Positions 24,814-33,904 are shown, counted from the stretch's first letter. The stretch is 64,000 bases of DNA from Paenibacillus chitinolyticus NBRC 15660 (GCF_000739915.1 NZ_BBJT01000003.1:620001-684000); one strand, 5' to 3'. Translations and numbers: made by a program. The notes: generated by a model not told the origin, from the sequence alone.

Positions 24814-26641
24814 CGGGCTTCTCCTCCTCCGTTAACGCTTTCATAACCACCTGCCGCAAATTCATCAAATAACCGCCTCGTATGTCTTCGGCCCGTACGG
24901 TCAAGGTGTATGTGCCCGGTCCCGGAATTTCGAGTCCTCCGATCTCACGGACCGTAAAATCATACGGCCCTTCCGTGGGAACGACTTCCGCCCGGAGCGC
25001 GTGATCTCCGCAGCAGACGGAGTAGGAGCCGCCCGCCGATACGCCGGGCTCTGCCGCGTACGAGAGGCAGACGGCGTACCTGCCGGGCGCCGCCGCCCGG
25101 AACGTCCACGAGAGGCTGTCGCCCGCCCGGCTCCAGTCCGTGACGTTATCCCGGCCCTTCTTGCCGGTATCGTAGCGCAGCCGCTCCCCGGCGGCTTCCC
25201 CGTCGAAAACCGGGAAAGTCGTCACGCCTTCCTCCATCAGCCGCTTGTGCGGATCGGCTGCAAGTTCCCCTTCGTATTGGAGCACCAATACGGAAGAAGC
25301 GTTGTCCGGCAGCGGGCCGGGAAGCTCCACGAGCAGGTCGAGCCCGTTCAGCCGCCGGAAGCGCGGCGCGGGCGCAGCCGGATCGTGCAGCCAGCGGATC
25401 GCGGTGACCGGACTTGCGATGCCGGAGACGATCAGCCTGCCTCCCGGCGGCCGCCGCAGGATGTGCAGGAACAGCTTCCGCTCCTGCCGGTTCGCCGTGC
25501 AGCAGCCCCACTCGGGGCGGCCGATGGGGCTCCCCTCCGTGCCGCGGATGCTTGCGTGGTGGACGGCCATCCAGCGTCCCGCTTCCTCCAGCAGCCTGCG
25601 CGAATGAGCGTCGATGCGACCGCTGCCCTCGGGGCCGACATTGAAGACCGTATTGCCGCCGCGGCTCGCCGTTTCAACCAGAATCCGGATCAGTTCCTCC
25701 GGCGTTTTCCAGTTCCGGTCGGCGTGCCGGAAGCCCCACGAATCGTTCAGCGTGAAAATCGACTCCCAATCCGGCCGGGTGACGCGGACGCTGAGCTGGT
25801 TGTCTCCCGGATTGCCGTAATCCGCGAATTCGTCGGAGCGAATCCGCTTGTTGATCAGGCAGCCCGGCTGAATCGAACGGACCAGCTCGGCGAATTCGCG
25901 TCCCTGCTCATCCGTGATCTTGTGGCCGCAGTCGAACCAGAGGATGCCGACCGGGCCGTAATTCGTGAGCAGCTCGCGGATTTGGGGAAACGCCTTCTCC
26001 CGCAAATACCGGTCATACCTGCGGCTCTTCGTTTCATCCCCGGTCCAGCTTTCGAGCGAATCCCAGGCGCCAATGTTATCGGGGTAATCCAATGTATTTC
26101 CTTGGGAATCGGGGTGGTGCCAGTCCATAGCGTGCGAGTAATAGAGGCAGAACGTAATCCCGCCCCTCCCGCATGCCTCGCTTAATTCGCGGATCGGGTC
26201 CCGGCCGCTCGGACCGAGCCGCACGATGTTGTACCCGCACGCCTGCGAGTCGTACATGGCATAACCGTCATGATGCTTCGCCGTGACGATCATGTATTTC
26301 ATGCCGGCTTGTTTGGCGGCCGCGACCCACTCGTCCGCGTGAAATCCGCTCATATCCATGGCGGCGGCAATCTTCTCGTACTCCCGGACGGGAATGCGTC
26401 CTCTGAGCTGAATATGCTCGGCGTAAGCCGCCTGAACTTCTTCGCCCTTCCACCTTCCCCCGAGCAGCGAGTACGGGCCCCAATGGACGAACATTCCGAA
26501 TCGCGCTTCCCGCCACCAGGCCAGTCTGGCATCGGAGCTTCCGTCTCCGGAAGCGCGCATCTCACCGCCCGGATTTCCCGGCTGGCGGCTGCGTCTCGCT
26601 TCCGCTTCGGCTCCGTCCATCAGCGGATCATTCTCGCGCAC
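24800..26641 (-). CDS. GH29-family alpha-L-fucosidase with C-terminal carbohydrate-binding-like domain
   Basis: Residues ~40-380 form the GH29 barrel: RFGMFVHWGPYS (His53), YMIVTAKHHDGYAMY (His123-His124), and GILWFDCGHK, whose Asp237 fits the family nucleophile. This is a retaining exo-fucosidase. The region after ~390 ends in a beta-sandwich (~490-600, SWTFRAAAPGRYAVCLSY, PGPGTYTLTVRAEDI) like carbohydrate-binding or CBM66-type modules. The first ~35 residues are charged and low-complexity, with no signal peptide, so it is cytoplasmic. The start is GTG at 26641, with AGAGGG 8 nt upstream. It complements the GH95 fucosidase, whose linkage preference differs. Confidence 0.92.
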   Translation of the reverse strand: MRENDPLMDGAEAEARRSRQPGNPGGEMRASGDGSSDARLAWWREARFGMFVHWGPYSLLGGRWKGEEVQAAYAEHIQLRGRIPVREYEKIAAAMDMSGFHADEWVAAAKQAGMKYMIVTAKHHDGYAMYDSQACGYNIVRLGPSGRDPIRELSEACGRGGITFCLYYSHAMDWHHPDSQGNTLDYPDNIGAWDSLESWTGDETKSRRYDRYLREKAFPQIRELLTNYGPVGILWFDCGHKITDEQGREFAELVRSIQPGCLINKRIRSDEFADYGNPGDNQLSVRVTRPDWESIFTLNDSWGFRHADRNWKTPEELIRILVETASRGGNTVFNVGPEGSGRIDAHSRRLLEEAGRWMAVHHASIRGTEGSPIGRPEWGCCTANRQERKLFLHILRRPPGGRLIVSGIASPVTAIRWLHDPAAPAPRFRRLNGLDLLVELPGPLPDNASSVLVLQYEGELAADPHKRLMEEGVTTFPVFDGEAAGERLRYDTGKKGRDNVTDWSRAGDSLSWTFRAAAPGRYAVCLSYAAEPGVSAGGSYSVCCGDHALRAEVVPTEGPYDFTVREIGGLEIPGPGTYTLTVRAEDIRGGYLMNLRQVVMKALTEEEKPDVQF

Positions 26642-26681
26642 GATGCATCCCTCTCTTCCGCTTTGGATTTTGGAACGGGTA

Positions 26682-26999
26682 TCAACGTTTCACGAGATCT
26701 TCCCGGACCGGCGTAAAGCAGTCCAGCAGAATACTCGCCTCCAGCGCTTTGGCGCCGTGTCTGGCATGAGGGGGGATGCAGATGGATTCCCCCGACTCGA
26801 TGACCTTTTTTACACCGTCGATCGTGAACTCCATCCGCCCTTTCATACAGTACGACAACTGCTCGTGCGGGTGAGCGTGCTCGTATCCTTCCGCACCCGG
26901 CTCGAAATGGACTTCCATCAGCATCAGCGATTGTCCCGGCTGCATAATTTTGCGCTTGACTCCGGGTTCCGCGTCTTCCCATACGTTAATATTGCTCAT
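26682..26999 (-). CDS. kdgF: KdgF-like cupin, unsaturated uronate linearising enzyme
   Basis: The 105-residue single-domain cupin carries the metal-binding motif HAHPHEQ (His41, 43, 45, Gln47) and a second-motif His81. The C-terminal LLDCFTPVRED keeps the Asp93, Phe95 and Arg99 arrangement associated with KdgF catalysis. KdgF converts 4,5-unsaturated monouronates, made by pectin or alginate lyases, to linear 4-deoxy keto sugars. Length and motif order match KdgF. AAGGAGG precedes the ATG. It lies directly downstream of a heparinase II/III-type lyase gene, which makes such a product plausible. It is the best evidence that the substrate contains uronic acid. Confidence 0.82.
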   Translation of the reverse strand: MSNINVWEDAEPGVKRKIMQPGQSLMLMEVHFEPGAEGYEHAHPHEQLSYCMKGRMEFTIDGVKKVIESGESICIPPHARHGAKALEASILLDCFTPVREDLVKR

Positions 27000-27096
27000 C
27001 GTGCGATTCCTCCTTGTGTACGTTTCATTTCCAGCTCCTGCTTACGTTCACCTGATAATACCGGCAGCCCTTCCCGACATCCGCCGTGACCTTGTT

Positions 27097-29400
27097 CTAG
27101 AAAGCCTTCTGTACGTCGATTTTCCGCGTCTTTCCGTTATCCGTAAAATATAAGGAAACCACGAAGCCCTGGTCGTCCATAAAATACGAAACGTAGCGGT
27201 CTTCTTCGTCCGGTTTTTTGGGTACGAGAAGCGTTACGAGACGGTGGGAAGCCGCCGGAGGCGATTCGGCCTTAAGATGCCACTGCCGGGCGAGGCCCTC
27301 GATCTCCTTCTCGTCCACGCCGGCAAATTCGCCGCTCTGCGTAAGCGTCAGCTCGCCCGACGAACAGAATACGAAGCGTCCCTCCAGCGAAGCTTTTTTC
27401 CCGTTCACCCGGAAGGACTGCTCCCGCAAATCCATCTCGTACAGGGCATGGTACAGCCATTCGATTTTACCCGGACGGTTCAAATCAACCGAATCCACTA
27501 GAACGAAATAACTGTTGTCCACAAAATAGATTTCACGCTCCACCTTCTTCGCGTAAGGCACCTGCTCCAAATAAGCGGCGGTCACATCCATCTTCACATA
27601 ACTTCCGATCTTGTCCCGCTTCGCCTCAGCGACCGTGCCGGACGCCGCCATATTAAGCGATTTATCCGTGTCCGCGTATTGTCCGGCCCCGTCGATCAGG
27701 AGGCTGTTTTTGGAAACCGTCTGCCTCCGCCAATTGCGGTGCATCGTGCTGTTAAACGCGACATAATACCCGGTCTCCACCGCCAGGGCCTCCCCGAACG
27801 CATGGATATAAAAAGCGCCCTGGTCCGCATGGCTGTGGCTCACGGAACCGTACTTGCTGGCCTTCGTCAGCAGCATGATCTGCTCGCCGGGATCGTCCAT
27901 CCGGTGATGCATCGCTACCCAGCCGACATCGCGGAACCATTTCAGTTCCTCCGCATCCGAAGGCGCTTCCGGCCGGATTTGCGGGTACGCCTGCCGGTAT
28001 ACGAGCTCATCGAAACGGAAATCCCACCAGCCGTGATTGTGGAACAGCTTGGCCGCTTCGGGGTTCATCTCTTTGATCCGCTCGTAGTACCACTGGTACC
28101 GGCCGTTGCCCGTTACACCCGCCAGATGGCGCATATTGTACCCCGTCTTGGCGCCGAATTTCCCGCCCAGGCTTGAGTTATCCCCGAAGGTCGTGCGCGT
28201 GGAAGCGTTCGGATTGTAGACATACAGCGGAAAATCGCCGGTTTTGTGAAAAAAAGGCCGATCGAACAAGTTCAGCTTCGTGCAGCCGCGAATCCATTCG
28301 ATCGCTTCCTGCAAGGCCGCCATTCCGGTCGTCCAGTAATGGGGACCTTCCGCCCATCCGCCGTCCTCGCCGCCCCACGGCGTGTATAAGGTCCAGAAAT
28401 ACTCCAGCGTGTAATGAAGCCACTCTTCCGCTTCCGGTTCTTCATGCAGAAGCGAAATGCAGCACGGCGTGAGTACGGACGACAACGACCGCACCGCATG
28501 GCTGTCGTAGGGCACCTGGTGAATCTTGGAACGCCGGATTGCGTGATCCGCCACCTGGCGGGTCCGGGCAGCCAGGCTCCGCTTCACCCGCTCCTTCTCT
28601 TCGGCATCCAACTCGCCGTGCAGCCAGTCGTAACCCCAGGCCAGAGCACCCGCCATGCGGAATGCCGCTTCGTCGTTGTAGTCGCGGCCCGTCGGGCCGG
28701 CCGGATCCCAGGAAGCGGCCGCCAGCAGCCAGTCTTTCGCACGGCCGAGCAAACGGGAATCGTCCAGCACCTTACCTGCTATGCTCAGGTGGCGGATCGC
28801 GTACAGCATTTCCTGACAGATGATGTAAGATTGCCTCCAAAGCTCCACCGTCCGCTTGTTACCCGGATACGGCTCGGGTTCCGCATGCGGCTCCCGCTCC
28901 GCCCAGGGCAGAACCGACAGCTCGTAGAACAGCTTCCAGCCGGTTCCTTCGGGATCGGCAGCGATTTTTTCGCGGTAGCGGGCAATTCCCTCTTCTCCTT
29001 GCAGCCATAACCGGGGTCTCGCGTAACCGCTTTCTTTAAAACGTTCACCTTTGGCCGGCAGCGGGGTTTCGGGCAGATTTTCCGGTACCGAAAATGAACG
29101 TGCGACGCTCCATTCGGACGTACGTTTATCGTTCTCATACAGCGCATACCGCCAATAATACGTGCCGGGCGCGAAAGTTTTATCCGGCGTAAAAAAATTA
29201 TAGGGAACCGGTGCATACGTCCGGGTAAGCCCGGATGGGAAATCGTCCCGTTCTGATATTTCCAGCACATAACAATCTTTCTCGAGCCTGGTGGGAATCC
29301 ACGTGAACCGGGGCGGATTCTCGATCACCTTCGTCTGCGCGTCAGGCCCGTACTGAACCGTCAGCACGCCGCTGCGGGGTTGATACAAAGATTTGCTCAT
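27097..29400 (-). CDS. Heparinase II/III-family polysaccharide lyase, cytoplasmic
   Basis: An N-terminal beta domain of the DUF4962 type (FTWIPTRLEKDCYVLEIS, TYYWRYALYENDKRTSEW) precedes an (alpha/alpha) toroid (~residues 140-420) and a beta-sandwich with the family signature SHSHADQGAFYIHAFGE (~residues 520-537) and ETGYY. The 767-residue size and order resemble PL15-type exo-oligouronide lyases, but PL12, PL17 and PL21 share this fold, so the substrate is open. There is no signal peptide, so it should act on imported oligosaccharides. GGAGGG precedes the ATG. It is the first gene of the minus-strand catabolic run and divergent from a secreted beta-helix protein. Confidence 0.88.
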   Translation of the reverse strand: MSKSLYQPRSGVLTVQYGPDAQTKVIENPPRFTWIPTRLEKDCYVLEISERDDFPSGLTRTYAPVPYNFFTPDKTFAPGTYYWRYALYENDKRTSEWSVARSFSVPENLPETPLPAKGERFKESGYARPRLWLQGEEGIARYREKIAADPEGTGWKLFYELSVLPWAEREPHAEPEPYPGNKRTVELWRQSYIICQEMLYAIRHLSIAGKVLDDSRLLGRAKDWLLAAASWDPAGPTGRDYNDEAAFRMAGALAWGYDWLHGELDAEEKERVKRSLAARTRQVADHAIRRSKIHQVPYDSHAVRSLSSVLTPCCISLLHEEPEAEEWLHYTLEYFWTLYTPWGGEDGGWAEGPHYWTTGMAALQEAIEWIRGCTKLNLFDRPFFHKTGDFPLYVYNPNASTRTTFGDNSSLGGKFGAKTGYNMRHLAGVTGNGRYQWYYERIKEMNPEAAKLFHNHGWWDFRFDELVYRQAYPQIRPEAPSDAEELKWFRDVGWVAMHHRMDDPGEQIMLLTKASKYGSVSHSHADQGAFYIHAFGEALAVETGYYVAFNSTMHRNWRRQTVSKNSLLIDGAGQYADTDKSLNMAASGTVAEAKRDKIGSYVKMDVTAAYLEQVPYAKKVEREIYFVDNSYFVLVDSVDLNRPGKIEWLYHALYEMDLREQSFRVNGKKASLEGRFVFCSSGELTLTQSGEFAGVDEKEIEGLARQWHLKAESPPAASHRLVTLLVPKKPDEEDRYVSYFMDDQGFVVSLYFTDNGKTRKIDVQKAF

Positions 29401-29650
29401 GTCATCGTTCCCTCCGGTGTTCAGCCATTATGATGCGGCTTAAAATCTTTACCTGCTTCCATCGTCCTCTGTATCCAGTATAAAAGTGTTTGCCGCCGGT
29501 CTGAATAGAGTCAATTAAGATCGAGTTGTGCTTTTTTACGATTGCGGGTACCCGGGCAAGTCCTTAAAAAAAACCATATTTTTCTAAAGTGCCTCTCTGC
29601 TATAGTGAAGGTGTTTTAAACCATTCTTACGAGGTGAGGTGTTTCAGAAC

Positions 29651-32401
29651 ATGAAAGCTTTTTCCGTCAAATCAAAAAAGCTGCTGGTCGTCCTGACGGC
29701 CGCTCTCGTGCTGCCCCAGCCTCTGCTGATGCCGCCGGGAGCCCGGGCACAGGAGCAGCGGGCCGTGCAAACCGCAATGGCCGCAGCCGATCAGGCAGCG
29801 GACCGGACAGCTTGGGCAAGCTCCGAAGTAAGCGGCCGGGAAGCTTCCAAAGCCATCGACGGAGACGCCGCCACCTACTGGCAGCCTTCGAGCGCCGACC
29901 GCGAAGATATGAATGTGTGGCTTGCGGTCGATCTGGGTCAGAACACACCCGTCAACAAAGCCGTGTTTTCGCTTAACCGGGCGGATAATCTGGCCTCCTA
30001 TGCCATCCAGTATTCGTCCGACGGCGCAACGTGGAGTACCGCCTATTCCCGGAACCAATCGCTGAGCAAAGATGAGAGCGCTTTCTTTGAAGAGGTTACG
30101 GCCCGCTATTTCCGGCTTAATCTAACCCTCGGCAAAAACCTGAATGTGAATGTGTTCGAATTTCAGCTTACGAAGGATGTGAACAGCGAAAATCCCGTGC
30201 CCAGCGACCTGAAACGTATCTATTTCGCAAATGACGACGGTCAGGAAGTTCCGCTTAACGGAGAACTGACTCTTCAGAAAAACGCCGTGAAAACGTTAAA
30301 CGTGAAAGGCGTCACCTCTTCCGGCAGCATCGTCTCTCTGCCCGGCACGGCGGTCAGTTGGATCTCCGCCGCCAAAAGCATCGAAATCAGCTCCGCCGGA
30401 GCGGTCAAGGCGCTCAAAACGGGGGCCTCGATGGTCAATGCCGAAGCCACCGTGAACGGCAGGAAAATCAAATCCCCCGACTTCTGGATAGTCGTGGAAG
30501 ATCCGGCCGAATTCAAGGGAGAAGCGTTCATCGCCGGAACGAGCCTCTCCCATCCTACGCTCCGCACGGAAATCGGTCAGCCCGCGATTCTCAAGGCCGG
30601 CGATGCTCTCCCGGCCATCGCGGTCCGGGCCAACACGGCTTTGACGCTGAGCGGAGAAGTGCGGCGGAACGGCAACCCCGCCCCAGGGATAACGCTCCCG
30701 GTCACCGCGTTTGACAAAGGCCAGCGGAAAACGGTGCAATTGGCCGGACCAAGCACTGCCCCCGGCCTCTACGAAATCCGGTTGACGTTCTCGTCTCCCG
30801 GCAGACCGGATTACCACGACACCTTCTCGTTCACCGTGCCGGACAAAGCGAAAGCGGCCGGAACGCAGAGCAGCATCGCCTACCTGAACGAGGACGACCG
30901 GATGACGTATGTCCCGGATTTCAAAGGCAACCGGATTCTCGATTTTTCCGGCAGCGGCTATAAAGGCGGCGGGGTTCCGATCCCGAACGTACAGGCGAAG
31001 GCCGTCGTCTCACCCGGAGCGGGCGACGATACCCGCCGCATCCAGGACGCGATTGACTCGGTATCCCAGATGCCGCTCGGTCCCGATGGCTTCCGTGGCG
31101 CCGTTTTGCTGACGAAAGGTCAATTCGAAGTGTCCGGCACGCTGAAAATAACCGCCGGCGGTGTCGTCCTCCGGGGAGAAGGCCAAGATGCAGGCGGCAC
31201 GGTCATTCTCGGAACAGGCACCACGGCCCGCAACCTCGTCGAAATCGGCGGCACTTCCGGCGTTGTGACGGATAGCGCCTCAAAAACGGCGATTACCGAC
31301 CTGTACGTTCCGTCCGGCGCTTCTTCTTTCCATGTGGCGGATGCAAGCGCCTATAAAGCCGGAGACAAGGTCATCGTCCGCCGGATCGGCAACGACCGGT
31401 TCATCCATGAAATCGGAATGGACCACATTTATATGCGGCCGGGACAGGGAGGTACACAGCAGTGGGGCGCGTTCAACCTCGATTTTGACCGCACCATCCT
31501 CAAGGTGGAAGGCAGCCGGATCACCCTTGATGTGCCCTTGGCCAATTCCATTGATCTGAAATGGGGCGGCGGCGAGCTGTACAAGTACAGCGACGCCGGG
31601 CGTATCGAACAGGTCGGCGTGGAAAACATGCGTGTTGACTCCGAGTTCGACAAGAGCGTGATCGACACCGTCATGGACAACGAAAAAACGGACCCGTATT
31701 ACGCCGATGAGAAGCATGCGGAACGATTCGTTGTTTTTAACAGCGTGAAGAACGGGTGGCTGCGCGAAGTGACCACAACCCATCTCTCCTATTCCACGGC
31801 GCTGGTCAGCCGCCAGGCGAAATGGATCACCGTCCAGGATACGACGACGCTGGATATGGTCAGCATCATCACCGGCGGCCGCAGATACGCTATTCACTTC
31901 CAGGGTCAGCAGAGCCTCGCCCAACGCAATCACGTCGAGACGTCCCGGCACGCTTTCGTCGTAGACAGCCGGGTGCAGGGACCTAACGTCTTCCTGGACG
32001 GAACCACGGACAAGAACTTCAACACAAGCGAGCCGCACCACAAATGGTCGGTAGGCGGCTTGTACGACAATATCCAGGCGCCGATCTCGATCCGCGACCG
32101 GGCATGGCTAGGAAGCGGTCACGGCTGGGCGGGCGCGAACTATGTGACGTGGAACACGGAAGGCGCGCTTACTTCTCAGCAGCCTCCCACCGCGCAGAAC
32201 TACGCTATCGGCCACGTCGGGACCGTAGTGCCCGGACTCGTGCCGAGCACCTATGATCCGAGACCGCGCAGCGAAGCGTTCTGGGAGTCCACCGGGGCAC
32301 TTGACGCCGGTCAGCCTGTACAAGCAGCAGCTTCTGGAGAGAAAAGGCCCGCATGCGCTGCAAAATATTTCCCGGCTTCCGCTCGCGTCCGGTTCGCTTA
32401 A
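29651..32401 (+). CDS. Secreted discoidin (CBM32-like) / Ig-like / beta-helix protein, 3' end frameshifted
   Basis: A signal peptide (to about ARA, residue ~35) is followed by an F5/8-type discoidin domain (~residues 50-170: ASKAIDGDAATYWQP, RYFRLNL), a Big-like domain (~180-280), another beta domain (~280-395), and a right-handed beta-helix of the pectate-lyase superfamily. The helix starts near SPGAGDDTRRIQDAIDS (~residue 455). Such proteins cut or bind acidic polysaccharides outside the cell. An upstream GTG at 29639 is an alternative start. After a G4 run (32294-32297) the frame reads implausible sequence to a stop at 32401. Removing one G gives TGHLTPVSLYKQQLLERKGP and a stop at 32411. 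The C-terminal ~35 residues are therefore probably wrong or mutated. Confidence 0.8.
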   Translation: MKAFSVKSKKLLVVLTAALVLPQPLLMPPGARAQEQRAVQTAMAAADQAADRTAWASSEVSGREASKAIDGDAATYWQPSSADREDMNVWLAVDLGQNTPVNKAVFSLNRADNLASYAIQYSSDGATWSTAYSRNQSLSKDESAFFEEVTARYFRLNLTLGKNLNVNVFEFQLTKDVNSENPVPSDLKRIYFANDDGQEVPLNGELTLQKNAVKTLNVKGVTSSGSIVSLPGTAVSWISAAKSIEISSAGAVKALKTGASMVNAEATVNGRKIKSPDFWIVVEDPAEFKGEAFIAGTSLSHPTLRTEIGQPAILKAGDALPAIAVRANTALTLSGEVRRNGNPAPGITLPVTAFDKGQRKTVQLAGPSTAPGLYEIRLTFSSPGRPDYHDTFSFTVPDKAKAAGTQSSIAYLNEDDRMTYVPDFKGNRILDFSGSGYKGGGVPIPNVQAKAVVSPGAGDDTRRIQDAIDSVSQMPLGPDGFRGAVLLTKGQFEVSGTLKITAGGVVLRGEGQDAGGTVILGTGTTARNLVEIGGTSGVVTDSASKTAITDLYVPSGASSFHVADASAYKAGDKVIVRRIGNDRFIHEIGMDHIYMRPGQGGTQQWGAFNLDFDRTILKVEGSRITLDVPLANSIDLKWGGGELYKYSDAGRIEQVGVENMRVDSEFDKSVIDTVMDNEKTDPYYADEKHAERFVVFNSVKNGWLREVTTTHLSYSTALVSRQAKWITVQDTTTLDMVSIITGGRRYAIHFQGQQSLAQRNHVETSRHAFVVDSRVQGPNVFLDGTTDKNFNTSEPHHKWSVGGLYDNIQAPISIRDRAWLGSGHGWAGANYVTWNTEGALTSQQPPTAQNYAIGHVGTVVPGLVPSTYDPRPRSEAFWESTGALDAGQPVQAAASGEKRPACAAKYFPASARVRFA

Positions 32402-32547
32402 TCAGCCGTAACGCAGCATGCCGGTTCTTCTCCGCATCGGGCGTGCGGCAGCCTGCTGGGCGTGGGCGGCGGGCTGGCGGACAAGCCCGCCCGCCGAGCA
32501 CCGGCCGAGCACCCGCAGCAGCCAACAGGTAGCCCCTGCGCGAACTA

Positions 32548-32582
32548 AAAAAAGCAGCCGTATGGTTTACGGCTGCTTTTTC
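32548..32582. terminator. Strong bidirectional terminator after the beta-helix gene
   Basis: A 13-bp perfect stem AAAAGCAGCCGTA / TACGGCTGCTTTT (32550-32562 with 32568-32580) has a 5-nt loop and flanking T/A runs. It separates the beta-helix gene from the convergent small secreted protein gene. Confidence 0.9.
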
Positions 32583-32670
32583 GTGCATAAAACATCTCCT
32601 GCCCGTCATAACCGGCAACATTCGAGAGTAGACAACCGCACTCTCCCGCGTGACCAGGAAAGCTTTTCCC

Positions 32671-33123
32671 TCAGCGTTCCCTGTTCTTTTCAATATCCAG
32701 AATCGGCAGCTTGTCGTTCTGCCCGCCGCCGCACTTGCTTAACTGGAGCACATAACGTTCGGAAGTTTCGATTTTTTCGACGGAGGCGCACGTGTACGTT
32801 TGCTTCTGTTTGGGCGAGCTGTATGCATCTCTGGCGTTGTCTACCGTCCACACAATCACCGTCCCGTCCGTATACACATCATGTATCCACGGGCCGCTGT
32901 CAATTGTAGGCGAAATCACCATCAGATTATCTCCTTGTGCCCGGTTAAACCGGCCTACGAGCTCGTCCAGCCTTTTCAAATCCCGCTGATCGAGATTCAC
33001 AAGAATGTCGGCGTTCGCTTGAGCCGCTGCAGGTTGGAACCATTTCGTTTTGACCGCGACAAAAGGCATAAATCCGGCAAGAAATGCCGCTCCCATTAAA
33101 ACGATCGCAAGCTTTTTGTTCAT
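32671..33123 (-). CDS. Small exported or membrane-anchored protein, possibly DUF4362-like
   Basis: A single N-terminal hydrophobic helix (MNKKLAIVLMGAAFLAGFMPFV) suggests export or anchoring. The mature part holds a helix (LDQRDLKRLDELVGRFNRAQ) and a beta-rich domain (MVISPTIDSGPWIHDVYTDG, VIVWTVDNARDAY) with two cysteines (TYTC and LSKC) that could pair. The order resembles small Bacillus DUF4362 proteins, but I cannot confirm this. The ATG at 33123 is preceded by GGGG 10-11 nt upstream; a GTG at 33135 is in frame. Function unknown. Confidence 0.6.
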   Translation of the reverse strand: MNKKLAIVLMGAAFLAGFMPFVAVKTKWFQPAAAQANADILVNLDQRDLKRLDELVGRFNRAQGDNLMVISPTIDSGPWIHDVYTDGTVIVWTVDNARDAYSSPKQKQTYTCASVEKIETSERYVLQLSKCGGGQNDKLPILDIEKNRER

Positions 33124-33219
33124 GTGATCGAACACCCCGCTTCCCGAATCCGGTCAAGTCCGCTCCCACCCTGATGCTGCTCCGCCGGTTTGGCGTTTCA
33201 CGATGTTTCCGCATGGACC

Positions 33220-33837
33220 TTAATCCAGCAAAACCGGCCTGCCGGGATCCTCGCACATCTCGAACATAGTGAGCAGTTGAGCCTTCGTGTTTCTCTCCGC
33301 CGACAGCTCCGGCAGTTCCTCTTTTCCGAAAAAAGCCGCCTCGCTCGTTTCGAGCCCTCCTTGAATCTCGCCTCCGGTAACGGTGCAGAGCACAAAAAAT
33401 TTGTACACGTGATACGGAGATTCCGGATGATCGTGGAATTTTTTATCGAATACGGCCAGCAGCCTGTCCGCTTTCACTTCCAGCCCGGCCTCCTCTTTAA
33501 CTTCCTTCACGGCCACTTCCGAAGGCGATAGCCCGATGTCCGCCCAGCCTCCCGGCAGCGCCCAATACCCGTCCAGCTTCTCCCGTACAAGTACGAGCTT
33601 GCCCTCACGGAAAACGACCGCGCGGATGTCCACTTTCGGGGTGGCGTACCCTGTCTCGTTCGCGAAAAGGTCCCGGATTTTCTCCCGATGAAGGTCCGTA
33701 TACTCGCTCATGATCTCCAGGCTCAAATCCCGGAGCATCTCATACCGCTCCAGATCGTACACGTCCTTGCTGTAGGCCAGCCCGATTTGCGAGATGGCTT
33801 GTATCTGCTTGGCCCATTCCAGCCATTTGGCGCTCAT
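33220..33837 (-). CDS. NUDIX hydrolase with N-terminal helical domain (YjhB-like)
   Basis: An N-terminal ~65-residue helical domain (MSAKWLEWAKQIQAISQIGL) is followed by a NUDIX fold. The NUDIX box reads GGWADIGLSPSEVAVKEVKEEAGL when its two parts are joined, with the first Glu replaced by Leu and the Arg by Lys. The metal-binding KEVKEEAG core is intact, and the WADIG-SP variant is natural for this subfamily of nucleoside-diphosphate-sugar or ADP-ribose pyrophosphatases. The ATG at 33837 is chosen because GAGGAGGG lies upstream. It is monocistronic, below a terminator. Confidence 0.85.
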   Translation of the reverse strand: MSAKWLEWAKQIQAISQIGLAYSKDVYDLERYEMLRDLSLEIMSEYTDLHREKIRDLFANETGYATPKVDIRAVVFREGKLVLVREKLDGYWALPGGWADIGLSPSEVAVKEVKEEAGLEVKADRLLAVFDKKFHDHPESPYHVYKFFVLCTVTGGEIQGGLETSEAAFFGKEELPELSAERNTKAQLLTMFEMCEDPGRPVLLD

Positions 33838-33869
33838 GCTGATGTCCCTCCTCGATTCGTTGATTTCGT

Positions 33870-33904
33870 AAAAAAAGACGAACACCGGATTATCAGGTGT
33901 CGTC
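33870..33904 (-). terminator. Intrinsic terminator of the SH3-repeat gene
   Basis: GACGAACACC (33877-33886) pairs with GGTGTCGTC (33896-33904) with one bulged A. On the minus strand seven T follow. It lies 50 nt after the stop at 33955. Confidence 0.8.
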
